Positions 12,076-23,221 of a stretch of 64,000 bases of DNA are shown here, one piece after another. Source of the DNA: Tetracentron sinense (lineage: Eukaryota; Streptophyta; Magnoliopsida; Trochodendrales; Trochodendraceae); NCBI GenBank assembly GCA_015143295.1, contig CM026551.1, positions 49,030,034 to 49,094,033 of the forward strand, in the 5' to 3' direction. The first letter of the stretch is position 1. The number at the start of each line of letters is the position of its first letter. The translations under genes and the position numbers were made by a program. The notes beneath the pieces were generated by a model. It was not told where the DNA came from and did no database searches. It saw only the letters and a program-made list of their open reading frames with translations.

Positions 12076-12432
12076 TGGACTGAGGCTCTTACACTCGAGG
12101 CCGCTCAGGGCCGGGGGCAGCACAGTGCAGGGAAGGTTGGTTCGGATAAGCAGTGATCCAGTATCATCTTTTTTCTTCTCTTAATCTATCTCTCTTTTAC
12201 TCCCGTTGCAAAATCCAAATAATCGGTCATCTGTAAGCCCCTTTTTGTCAAGTCAATTTTGTAAACAGTCCACTTTTTATCAATGAAATCTTGAATTTTT
12301 GACTCAAAAACATGTTTTTTAAAAAACATTTGCATCGGCTGATGACGAAATCACACGGACTCTTCCCCTGGAAGGCCTAGTGTCCTGAAGCCAACACAAA
12401 ACATAAAACATAAATATGCTAAACTAAGCTTA
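12076..12432 (+). other. Noncoding spacer between protease and RT; possible Ogre-type intron site
   Basis: T-rich, non-coding stretch between the two halves of pol. Ogre-type Tat elements are known to splice an intron at this place. Splice sites were not assigned. Confidence 0.4.
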
Positions 12433-13962
12433 ATGGTTTGCCAAGAAATCGCCTCTGGTAAGGCTACCCCTGAAACCCTCCTCGAGCTTTCAGAAATTGA
12501 GTATGACTCAGAGCAGGATGAGGAACCGCCTCAGGAGATAATGGACCTCCTTGAACACAGTGAAGGGCTTCTGCAGTCCAACATTGAGGACACTGAGACA
12601 GTCAACCTGGGTTCCGCAGACAATCCTCAGCTAGTCAAGATCGGCACAACCATGGATCCACAGCAGAGGACAGACATGATCAGTTTCCTGAAGCGCTACA
12701 GTGACGTCTTCGCCTGGTCATATGCAGACATGCCCGGCCTAGACCCAGCCTTGGTGGTACACAGACTGCCCCTGAACCCTGACGTCAGACCAGTTAAGCA
12801 GAAACTGAGGCGGATGAGGCCCGAGTGATCGCAGAAGGTCAAGGAAGAAGTTGAAAAGCAGATCAGTGTAGGCTTCTTGGTAGTAGCAAACTACCCTGAG
12901 TGGTTGGCCAACATTGTCCCGGTACCTAAGAAGGATGGCAAAGTCCGGATGTGCATTGACTATCAGAATCTGAACAAGGCCAGTCCTAAAGATAACTTCT
13001 CTCTCCCGCACATCGACATCCTGGTTGACAATACTGCAGGACACGAGACTCTCTCGTTCATGGATGGTTTCTCCGGATACAACCAGATTAGGATGGCAGA
13101 GGAAGACATGGAAAAGACCTCCTTCATTACACCTTGGGGCACGTTCTGCTACAAAGTCATGCCCTTCGGACTCAAAAACGCAGGGGCAACCTATCAGAGG
13201 GCCATGACGGCGCCTTTCCATGACATAATGCACAAGTCAACTGAGATCTATGTAGATGACATGATCGTCAAATCCCCAACTGCCTGGCAGCACCCAGAAG
13301 ACCTGAAAAGACTCTGTGACAGACTCAGAGAGTTCAGCCTGAGACTGAATCCGGTCAAATGCGTCTTCGGAGCCTCATCAGGAAAGCTCCTTGGTTTCAT
13401 AGTCAGCAAGAGAGGCATTGATATCGATTCAGCTAAATTCAGGGCTATCATCGAAATGCCAGCACCCCAAACTGAAAAGGAGATCTGTGGTTTCTTGGGT
13501 AGAATTCAGTACATTAGTCAGTTCATCTCTCAGTTAACTCCGATCTGCGAGCCGATATTCAAGCTTCTCCGAAAGAACACACCGACAGTCTGGACAGCAG
13601 AATGCCAAGAGGCCTTTGAAAGGATAAAGCAGTATCTTCTCAACCCTCCAGTGCTGGTGCCTCCTACGCCAGGACGGCCCCTACTACTCTACATCTCTGT
13701 GCAAGAAACCTCTATGGGGTGCGTCCTGGCACAGCATGACGAGACGGGTAGAACAGAGCAAGCCATTTATTACATCAGTAAACGCCTGCTAGAGTATGAA
13801 GAGCGGTACAGCCCTCTCGAGAAGACATGTCTGGCACTGGTATGGGCTACTCAGCGTCTTTGGCATTATCTACTTTCCTACCCGATAATCTTGATCTCTC
13901 GGATGGATCCATTAAAGTATCTACTGGAAAAGCCAGCCACCACCGGAAGGACTGCCCGATGA
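12433..13962 (+). pseudogene. Reverse transcriptase and first RNase H of Tat element
   Basis: RT motifs in order: MCIDYQNLNKASPKDNFSLP, FMDGFSGYNQI, TPWGTFCYKVMPFGLKNAGATYQRAM and the catalytic IYVDDMIVKS, then connection (FLGRIQYISQFI) and a Ty3-type RNase H (RPLLLYISVQETSMGCVLAQ). The RT start (RLPLNPDVRPVKQKLRRMRPE-like, split around 12800) is typical of Ty3/gypsy. The domain copies element RNA into DNA and removes the RNA strand. Fossil sequence. Confidence 0.9.
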
Positions 13963-13965
13963 CTT

Positions 13966-14775
13966 ATGATGTTGTCTGAATTCGACATCACGTACATGAC
14001 CCAGAAGTCAATCAAGGGGCAGGCGATAGCAGATCACCTCGCCCACAGTCCGACCCAAGACTACGTGTCTGTACATGATCAGTTTCCAGATGAAGCCGTC
14101 CTGTACACAGAATCAGACGAGCAAGAATACTCGAGCTGGGAGTTGTACTTTGACGGAGTTGCCAACAATCACGGGAACGGTGCTGGAGCAGTCCTGATCT
14201 CACCTAAGGGAGCACACCTCCCTATCTCAGTTAAACTAAAGTTCAGATGCTCCAACAATGAAGCGGAATATGAGGCATGCATAGCCGGACTGAAAGAAGC
14301 CCTGGGCATCAGAATCGAGGAGATAGACGTCTACGGTGACTCATCTTTGGTAATCTGTCAGGCAAATGAATCTTGGGCCATCCGAGAAGCCAGGTTGGTG
14401 CCATACCTAGCCTACCTCAACATACTAATCACTCAGTTCAGGAGAATCACCTTCAGCCACAGATCTAGGAACCACAACAGATTTACCGATGCACTGGCCA
14501 CTCTTGCTTCCACGGTTCAGATCCCCAGGGGCATCATGCTCTGGCCGATTGAAATTCAACAACAAGATCAGCCTGCCCACTACCTCGAACTAGATGCAAT
14601 CACGGACAACAAGCCTTGGTATGCAGACATCAAACAGTACCTCGAGGACGGGACCTTCCCTCTCGATGCTACCAAAACTGATCGTCGGGCAATCCGAAGG
14701 CTGGCTATTCAGTTCGTCCTGTCAGGAGGAGTTTTGTACAAGAGATCACCGAACTTGATTTGCTCAGATGCCTAG
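13966..14775 (+). pseudogene. Second (archaeal-type) RNase H of Tat element
   Basis: WELYFDGVANNHGNGAGAVL followed by NNEAEYEACIAGLKEAL and VYGDSSLVICQ are the classic first, second and third acidic motifs of the archaeal-type RNase H acquired by Tat elements. This second RNase H next to the Ty3-type one defines the group. Fossil sequence. Confidence 0.88.
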
Positions 14776-15863
14776 ACACCAGTGAAGCAGCACAGGTAGT
14801 CAAAGAGGTTCACGGAGGAACTTGTGGCCCACACATGAACGGGTTGATGCTCTTCAAGAAGATTCTCAGGCTAGGCTACTACTGGTCCACCATGAAAGCT
14901 GACTGCTGCAGACATGTACAAAAATGCCACCAGTGCCAAATCTATGCTGACAGAGTCAATGCACCACCGACAAGGCTGCATAATCTGACTGCCCCTTGGC
15001 CATTCTCTGCCTGGGGCATCGACGTCATCAAACCCATAGCTCCGAAAGCATCCAACGGTCATCGGTTCATCTTGGTTGCAATCGATTACTTTACAAAATG
15101 GGTCGAGGCTGCCTCTTATGCCAATGTGACGGCCTCCATGGTCCAGCGCTTTCTAAAAAGGGACATTATCTGCAGGTATGGTGTTCCGTTTGAGATTATG
15201 ACAAACAATGCTCTTAACTTCTGCAATAAGGGGATGACTGATCTCTGCCAGAAATTCAAGATACAGCATCACAATTCCACTCCATATAGGTCACAGACTA
15301 ATGGTGCAGTGGAAGCAGCCAATAAAAACCTGAAGAAGATCATTGAAAAGATGGCTACCAACTATTCTGCCTGGTATGAGATGCTCTCATATGCACTCAT
15401 GGCTTATAGAACTTCCATCAGAACTTCAACAGGGGCAACGCCTTTCTCTCTGGCCTATGGTATGGAAGCAATCCTCCCCATCGAAGTCGAGATCCCATCA
15501 CTCCGTGTGTTGATGGAAGCAGAAGTCTCAGAAGCAGAATGGGTACAGACCCGGTTTGAGCAGCTGAATCTGATTGAAGAGCGGCAACTGAAAGCCATCA
15601 ATCATTCACAGGCCTATCAGAGGTGTATGGCTAGGGCATTCAGTAAGAGAGTCAAACCTCGCAGCATCGAAGTCGGTGACCTGGTTCTCCGGAAAGTGTT
15701 GCCAAATCGCCCTGATCCTAGGGGCAAATTCACTCCAAATTACGAAGGCCCATACATCGTCCGAGATAAATTCTCAGGCGGCGCCCTTCGGCTCGGACGT
15801 ATGGATGATAATGACCTCCCCGAGCCCGTCAACATAGACAAAGTTAAACGATACTACGCTTAG
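14760..15863 (+). pseudogene. Integrase of Tat element
   Basis: HHCC zinc-binding start (H-x4-H near GGTCGPHMNG, C-x2-C in CHQCQIYAD), catalytic core starting WGIDVIKP with YFTKWVEAA, the PYRSQTNGAVEAANKNLKK segment holding the glutamate of the DDE triad, and a C-terminal part ending GPYIVRDKFSGGAL. It inserts the DNA copy into the host genome. Fossil sequence. Confidence 0.88.
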
Positions 15864-18436
15864 GGTCTAGAACTGATAGACACTTTGTACTCGTAGAATC
15901 TCTAGGAAATGACAGGAGGCCATCCTTGGCACACTCTTTATCCCCCTTTCGATGTAACCCGTTTACAAATCAATAAAAACTACTAGTTAGCCCCTTGAGC
16001 CTGACAACCTTTCTTTGAATCAAACTTTTCAGGGACACCCTCCCTTGCCAATCTATGGCATTCGCCTGAACTACGTCATGACCTGATCCTGCAAAGGGTA
16101 CTTAGGCAACCTGACTAATCAGGTGCGGTCACAAAAGGGATAATCATTCCCCAACTCTCCCCAAGCAGAATCTTTCTTTCCCCGTAAAGTCACTCCCCAA
16201 GCAGAGAAGAACTCTCCTAACCTCCCTCGGCGGAATCGACACCAAGTTTACAAAATATTCATAAAAGGAAAACCCAAAATAGAAGTCGAAACATTCTCCA
16301 AGTCAGGGACTCCCCGAGAAAAATAATCTCTCCGGGCTATTTCCCCAACAGAATCAACTTCTCAAAATCAATCTCCCCAGTGGAAGCAAACTCTCCCCGG
16401 ATGGAGAAAAATCCCCAAAGAATCAACCTCTATCAAAGAGGGCAATCCCCAGTGGAGCAAAAAAAAAACTCCACTAGAAATACTAAAGGTACAAATCTCC
16501 AGCAGAAAATCTCATGCAAGCCAGTTGCAATAAAGGAAAAAATTCCAGGGTGTCCCAAACTTCGGTCCCCCAGCTTACGTTTTGTCCTACTCTAAGCCCT
16601 CCTAGATCCCCTAGAAACTATGAGTGCAAGCGCAATGTCATATCTACATCCTCAGCGGAGTACCATTCCCCACAGTCCAGGGCGATGAAGGGAGCATACT
16701 TGTTTCCCCAACAAATCACAAGCTTCCCTAACCGATCGTGGGCATGAGTGAAAACCGGCAACGGCCTCATTGCGCAAAAATTACGCGACACCCAGACCTA
16801 GTCTTGCGATTAGGGGCAAAAAATGGACAAAAATCAATCAACTTCGCATGCATGAAGAAAACCGGCAACGGCCTCATCGCCCAAAAAATTATGTGAACCC
16901 AATGACTTGGTCATTCCAAGGGTAAAAAATGGAGAAAAAGTTGAAAACTAGTTCGGCAACACAATCCGGCAGTAATCAGGTTCATCGGACTCCCCAGACA
17001 GGTCAGCATCCTCAGCCGAGATTCCAATAGGGAATGTGCCTAGCAGATAGGTTACTCTAGGACATTTCCCCAGCAGAGATTTCAACAGGGAATACCCTCA
17101 GCAGATGTGTTACTCTAGGACATATCTCCGATATACAGGCAAATATCGTGAAATTCCCAACAGACAGGAAATCCCAAAATCCCTGGCAGTAGTCTACAGC
17201 AGAGTCCTACTCCCCAACCAGTAGTCTATAGCAGAGATCTACTCTCCGACAGACCCAGGCAACAGGCTACAACAGTCTCCGATCCCCAGTGGATCTCTCA
17301 GCAGAAGCTTCGACAGCTCTCAACATTACTCTGCCCTAACAAGAGTTCAGTTGGCTTCCGATGCCAACAGAAAACTCTCTCCCCGGCATGAGTCCAAGCT
17401 TGCAACAACATTTAGACAAACTCGTCTATCCCCAGCAGCATTTTGCTTTGAGTCATACTCTACTCTCTGAGAGTAAAAAGAAACCTACAATCCCCCTTAA
17501 GCCCTGAACTAAGGCAATTTACTGGAAAATCTGAAAGTTAACAAAGCATACTTAGTCAAAATCAAAAATCTTTTATAAAAGTCTCCTTCACTTTTTCACA
17601 AGGGATTTTCAAGAACAAACAAACTTTTGGTTTCAAAATCCGTTACCAGCCTGCACCGAGCAGCCTCGGCGAGACAAGCAGAAGAAGCAACTTCTACACC
17701 TCCCCAGCAAGCAGGAGTCAACAGAGTCATGGGAAAGCATCTTCGCCTTATCCCTTGCATAACATCACTTGCATAGCGTCATACCTTGTATGACCAAACA
17801 CTTCAGCATCATCCAACACGATCAAACTTCGGCGCCTCTCGGCCATACCAAAGTCAATCTGATATCGTTGCCCCAACTTTGAACATCTTGTACCTTGACA
17901 GTGTACATTCCTCGACACCCCCGCGTGTCTTTGACATCATAGAGTCTCCATTGACGCCGAGTCAACTTGTCGACACTTACCGCATGTCCCCTCAGAGACG
18001 TCCCCGCACGTTCTCGACATCCCAGGTCTCCATTGACGCCGAGTCAATATGCCGACACCTCGCATGTCCAACATCCCGTGTGTTCCTAACACCCCGTGTG
18101 TTCCCAACACCCCGCGTGTTCCTGACACCCCGTGTGTCTCCCGACCGACTCAGTTAATATCCTCCGGGAAACACAATTTCGATCAATCCCCTCGCCGCTT
18201 CCGAGCGACACCTTGCTTTGGGTCAACGCCTCTGGGCTATGCCATCTCTGCATCTATCTTTCATCCCCAGCTACTTGCTATTCCCTAGCAGTAGCCTTCA
18301 TCATTTCACTGCATTCACCATATGTACAACATGCATACATCTCATTATCCTTCTCATTCATCTCTGTAAAAATAAGATGATTTCAGTCTTTGCCCTTCAG
18401 CTGCCATCCTGGCACTCTCCGGCAAAGAGGGGCAGC
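15864..18436 (+). repeat. Long 3' internal region with tandem and dispersed repeats
   Basis: No coding domain and no env. About 16130-17480 repeats a CCCCAGCAGA / CCCAACAGA word dozens of times in degenerate form. Two units of 82 bp begin GTCTCCATTGACGCCGAGTC at 17944 and 18026. About four units of a 20-bp repeat (CCCCGTGTGTTCCTAACA) lie at 18068-18142. The region ends in a purine-rich polypurine tract (AAAGAGGGGCAGC, 18424-18436) directly before the 3' LTR. Confidence 0.75.
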
Positions 18437-20880
18437 TGTAAGCACCCAATTTTTACACCCTGTCAAAACCCTGTCTCCCAATAAAATCCTCAGTAGAACC
18501 CCTAAACCTTAGGCTAAACCCTAGCGTGATCCTAAGTAGGTCCTAAACTCTAAAACCCTATAGTCAAAACCTTTGGGCTCAAAGCCCATTACCATTAGGA
18601 AAATCCTAAACCCTAGTGTGACCCTAACGGAACCCTAGCCAAACCATAGGTCTAGTCCTAAACCTAGCCCTAACCCTAGGTGTAACTCTAGCCTAACCCT
18701 AAGAATCCCAATGATCAAGGCCACAACCTTAGACCAAAGCCAAGGCAGCTTAAGGCCCGTTTATTTTTTCTTCTTCTTTGATAAGCCCAGCATATTGCCC
18801 TTTTGGTGTTAAGAACAGACCCTCCGTCAGGTGCAACAGATTTTCCCCATACCCATTTGGGTGTTAAGATTTTTGAATTTAAAAAAAAAAAAAAAAAAAA
18901 TGAAAAAAAAAAGAAAAAGAAATTTGCACACTGTAGCGTCTGAAACACTCCTCAGTCTGCCACCGTTTGGCTTTCCAATGGTCTCCCTCCAACCTCACCT
19001 AAACCCTCTCCTATTTTACAAACATGCCCTAAGGCTCCTCATCTCTATAAATAATAGCCTAGTCCCAAGCTTGAACGAGGACGGAGGGGGAGAGAACCCC
19101 AAGAAAACTCACAGAATTCTGTCCAAAAAAGAGAGAGGCCAAAGTAAGCATACTCTCCTCTCTTCTCCACCGAAAAGAGTTGTCACTGGCTTAGTAAGGA
19201 GGGCTCTTTTGAGTCCAAGGATTGCTAAGACCAGACTCTCTTGAGGTTCTGCATCTCCTTGGAGCTTGAGTGGGTGGAAACTAAGAGTAGTCCTCCCCTC
19301 TTTGTCCCCGACTTTCATCATCACCCTCCACTGTTTTTTTTTTTTTTTGCTTTGTCCACCTTTTCCACTGTGCACCTTCTATTTCTCTTGAGCTTAGACA
19401 AGGTGGTAGGTAACAAGTTGTTGTAAAAAAATATTTGCTGAAGTCACCAAATCCCACTATCCTAGCCGAGACTCTTAGATCACACCACACACATACATGT
19501 TTCTTTAAAAATGCTAGTATGTGGCTAACACACACTCACACATCATACACCTACACATTGTTAGCATGTGACTAGTACACATACACATCACATATCCATA
19601 TATTGTTGGCATGTGGCTAGCACATATACACATCACACACTTACATTCTCTTTGCATGTGGCTAACACACTCACACACTCACATGTCATGTAAACACATG
19701 TTGTTAGAATGTAACTAACCACACACATAACACCCGGAATTGGACAGACTTCCTATTCTTTTCGTATGGGTTTGTCTTGAGTTGGGTCTAGCCCTATATC
19801 ATGCATAACTTCACCAGAGCTCTTTTGGACCTTGGAGGATCCTTCGTAGCCTATCCCATGCAGCACTGATTGGGCTCGGTCTTGACTCAAACAGCCCATT
19901 CTCTGTACCATCGAGAATGCAAGCTGTCTGCGCTCACCTTTAGCTACCCGGGTTCAACCCTTTGGCTTCACCCCTCCCTGTTAGACCGGGCCCTCTATTT
20001 GGACCAAATTAACCTCTATCTGAATTGAAGTTAATGCTAAGCCTCAAATAACTTATCAAAATCAGATTTCAGAGTTTCTTTTTGGGGCTGCTAAATGCAG
20101 CTATTTCTTAAAGCTAAGTTGTTTGCCTGAATACAGAATTTTGAAGATTGTATTGGGTGCAAAAGTAGGTATGTGTTGAGTGGGCTCTGTGATCAGATTT
20201 CCAAGAGTGGTATGAGCCTACTCGCACTTTTCTTGCGGGCTCAAAGCCACCTACTTTTCAAGAGTTTCCGAACTCAGCTCCTCTTGAGACTTTTAAGGCC
20301 TTCTCCCGGATTTTAAACAGTGTTAGGGTGCTACTGCAAACCTAAAAATCAGTTTTAAAGGGGGCCTTTAATATTCATTCTTGCAGGTTTTCTTTTAAGC
20401 CCAAGGCCTCACGCACTTGAGGGCCTTAAAAGTATCTTTCTTGGGCCCCTTTGTAGGTTCAAAATAAGAAGTGTAGTGAGAGATCTTAAATTTTCTTTGG
20501 ATCTTGAGAGCTCAAAACATGGGCTGTTATGGGGTCTCTGTCATGGATCCCTGCAAGTTTTTTTTTTTTTTTTTTTTTTTTTTGGGCCCAAATCCTTGGC
20601 CATATCTCTAACTAGGGTTAAACTTAACCCTAGTTAATTCCCTTTCCCTAGGTGGGATTTCAATCCAAAAAATCCAAAAAAATAGAAAATCATCAAAACA
20701 GACCAAAAAATCATTATCTTGGACTTGTTAACCCTGGTTAGCAACCCTAACCACGGTTAACACCTTCTTAACTCCGGTTAGCAACCCTAACCCTCGGTTA
20801 ACACATCCCTTTGCCTCCGGGCTTCACCCTCGGTCTACCGAGCCTCACCCTAGTCTACCGGAGTATCCCTCGACCTACTG
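18437..20880 (+). repeat. 3' LTR of Tat gypsy element
   Basis: Starts with the same TGTAAGCACCC as the 5' LTR and follows it almost base for base to about 20880, including the TATA box (19045-19056) and the 46-bp CA-rich units (about 19513-19730). It is recognisable over 2.44 kb. Confidence 0.85.
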
Positions 20881-20883
20881 CTA

Positions 20884-20965
20884 CTTTTAGAGATCGAATC
20901 AAAGCTAATCACAATTGAATTTAGGTAGAGTTCAATCGTATCCACAGATCAACATGTGTCCTAGT
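20884..20965. repeat. Fragment of TTAACC-type foldback MITE
   Basis: GAGATCGAATCAAAGCTAATC ... GAGTTCAATCG ... CAACATGTGTCC matches one arm of the foldback element at 26239-26516 with many substitutions. It directly abuts the end of the gypsy 3' LTR. Confidence 0.5.
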
Positions 20966-20991
20966 TTTCTTTTTGGTAACACATCAACCTC

Positions 20992-21045
20992 ACATACCCA
21001 CACACACATAAAACCCTTACACACCCACACACACATAAAACCCTT
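20992..21045. repeat. 27-bp tandem repeat, two copies
   Basis: Two adjacent units of ACAT/CACCCACACACACATAAAACCCTT at 20992-21018 and 21019-21045. Confidence 0.75.
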
Positions 21046-21063
21046 CACATCTCTAAAAAAAAT

Positions 21064-21355
21064 GCCTCGGATTCTCTCTGGCAAAGCCAGAAAGGCTCCT
21101 CTCGAGCAACCACAAAATAGGGGACATGTACTTAGAAAAGTCATTTCATGGGCTCCATGATTTTAACTTCTCTACACATTATTTGACACATGGTGATAAA
21201 GTGGTGAGATAAAGGGGGGAGAGTTATCAAGTAGGGAGAAGTCAAAATCATGGGGAGAAAATGGAATGACTTCTCCCATTTTTATCGCCACATGTCCCCT
21301 ATTTTGTGGTTGCCCGAGACCACCATTCTGGCTTCGCGAGAGATAATCCGAAGCC
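21064..21355. mobile_element. Foldback (long inverted repeat) MITE
   Basis: The left arm (CTCGGATTCTCTCTGGCAAA..., then GCAACCACAAAATAGGGGAC) is repeated in reverse complement at the right end (21290-21355); similarity continues toward a centre near 21210. No coding capacity. Flanking TAAAAAAAAT and TAAAAAAT may be a duplication with length change in the A run. Superfamily not assigned. Confidence 0.65.
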
Positions 21356-22189
21356 TAAAAAATAGGGTGAGGGGAGAGCACTTAAGGAGAACGTCCTACC
21401 ATCGTTAGTAGCTCCTACTTTCCACGTGTGGTTTGGTAGCTTAAGTTTGAGAAGACTGGTAGAATCGGGGCCGGAGCCAGGGGTAGGTAAGTAGATTGGT
21501 TGAAAGAGAAGAGACAACTCAAAGGTACGGTTACTAGTGACAAGTGAAAGAAAAAAAAACTCAAAGTACCTGAGAACCCTTTCTTAAATTTAGCTCTGTA
21601 TGTAATTATAGTGGTCCAGCGAATGAGATTGCTGCACATTAGTTTCCATGCCCCCCCCCCCCCCCACACAAGCCATGATCATCCGGGCACGGGATGGGGA
21701 GGGGCATGACCTTCCAAATTTTTGAAAGGTTTTTTTTTATTTTAGGTAAAATTTAAAAAAATTATCTTATTTTTGCATATAATGGCCCCAAATTAGAATG
21801 TAATTATTAGTTGTGTGAGAAATTAGTCCCTTCAAAATTTTCTAGTTTTCGTATATATAATGACCCTAAATTAGGATGTAATTGTTGATTATATGAGAAA
21901 TTTAGTCACTTCAAAATTTTCTAATTTTTTTTACATGTATAATAAAATTTTTTTTATTAATTCTAAAACCATGGACCCATTACTCAAGAAAAATAAATAT
22001 CTCGAACCCCAAACACATTACTTTCTTGACGGGCGAAACTAGGGAATTTTTCATTGGAGAGGGGCTGAAATACTTGTATAAAACAATTAATGGATTTGAG
22101 GGTAAGGAGCTTGGGGTTCGGGGGTAGCCCCTAAGAATTTTTTTTTTTGGGTAATTTCTTTTTTCTTGAGAAAATTTTGTCTTGGTTAT
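21356..22189. other. Unassigned intergenic DNA
   Basis: No gene found. Holds a run of 15 C at 21651-21665 and AT-rich stretches after 21720, with the phrase AAATTAGTC(A/C)CTTCAAAATTTTCTA seen twice (about 21820 and 21900), suggesting a decayed local duplication. Confidence 0.35.
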
Positions 22190-22426
22190 GACCTTGAGGT
22201 CGTCACTTGTCCCCTTAACTGTGATTAAGATTCACCTACCTATCTTTGGTTTTTAAAAACAATATCAAAATTTTTTCGAACCCTAGTTAAAATTACTAAC
22301 TCCTATGGTTAAAAAAAATTTAATAATTTTTAAAAAAAACCAAAAGTAAATGAACCCTAAGAGTGGTGAATTTTAACCATAGTTAAGGGGTGTCCATAGG
22401 GACATGTGGCAACCTCAAGGGCATCA
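22190..22426. mobile_element. Foldback MITE, TTAACC family
   Basis: Left arm ACCTTGAGGTCGTCACTTGT...TTAACTGTGATTAAGATTCAC pairs with the right arm GTGAATTTTAACCATAGTTAA...GACATGTGGCAACCTCAAGG. Same word set (TTAACCATGGTTAAG, CCCTAAGGGTTAGTGAA) as the copies at 26239 and 33706. No target duplication fixed. Confidence 0.55.
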
Positions 22427-23221
22427 CCGGACTCCATTGGGCTCACTATATATATGACAAAAAATAGTGGGACATTGCTACTGAGATCTCAAAATTTTCA
22501 TAAATCTGGTTTTATTTTTTTAAGATCCGCTCATCACATGTGCGGTCTTGACCCTTTACGGTCTCACTAGCATTTCCCAAAATAGGAAGGGGGGCACAAT
22601 AAAATTTTTAAAAAAAAAGTTGGGGGTCCACTATTTAAGACTACTACAAGTAGGAATTACAAAAAATTTGGGGGGCCATGGTTTGGTCAGCCCAAGCCAT
22701 TTGGCGGCCTAAAGCGAAAATTCTAAATAGGGGTTTTTAAAAAAAAAAAAAATTTAATATGATTAAAAAAAATTAACTATAAATGGGGCCTTTTTTATAT
22801 TCTAAATGAGTTTTTTATTTTTTTAAATATTCTAAATAGGGCCTTTTTAATATTATTATTATTATTATTTTAATGGGACTAAAGCAAAGGCTTTGATGGC
22901 CTAATGGATGGGCCGGCCCTGGCCATAACCCCTCCCCACCCCCTGGCTCCGGCTCGGCCCCTAAGTAGAATGGCATGTGCTATGTGTCTCATTGGCAAGG
23001 TAAATGTTTTAGGAAATAGAATTTTGTCAAGCTCAGAACTTGAGGGAACTTTCTTAAGCAATAACACTGGTTGGCCACGCGTCCCATTATGAGAATAGAT
23101 TTCTACAAGTGTGAATACGGGGATTCCCAACATGTGGGTGGATCCAAATCGTCTGTGTTCATCCCCATGGAGTCAGGGTTTAGGGTTTAAGGTTTAAGTT
23201 TAGATCAAGGATGGGGCACAG
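22427..23221. other. Unassigned intergenic DNA
   Basis: Low-complexity A/T runs, a repeated TTCTAAATAGGG phrase (about 22720-22850) and an (ATT)n stretch at 22852-22869. No gene recognised. Confidence 0.35.

Larger units (their letters stand above)
4670..20880 (+). mobile_element. Ty3/gypsy LTR retrotransposon, Tat (Ogre-like) group, fossil
   Basis: Parts in order: 5' LTR (4670 to about 7586), primer-binding site (7592), an extra upstream ORF with a plant-mobile-domain-like fold (8469-9794), gag tail with zinc-knuckle-like motif (about 9997-10515), aspartic protease (10906-11403), G-patch-like segment (11545-12075), noncoding spacer, RT and RNase H (12433-13962), a second archaeal-type RNase H (13966-14775), integrase (14760-15863), a long repeat-bearing 3' region, polypurine tract (18424-18436) and 3' LTR (18437-20880). 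Protease-RT-RNase H-second RNase H-integrase order with an extra upstream ORF is the hallmark of Tat elements. The LTRs differ at about 20 sites over 2.4 kb by hand count, so the insertion is young (under about 1 My at grass rates, more if the lineage is slow). Coding regions are broken in more than half a dozen places. No target duplication matching the left flank (GTGGT) is visible on the right. Confidence 0.9.

Noticed and set aside
15864-18436. A possible env-like ORF after the gypsy integrase
   Set aside because: No frame has a signal peptide, membrane segment or envelope motif; the region is repeat DNA.
21651-21665. C-run (and the G-run at 49492-49503) as a functional G-quadruplex site
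   Set aside because: Single homopolymer runs without the four-tract pattern; slippage or sequencing artefact is as likely.
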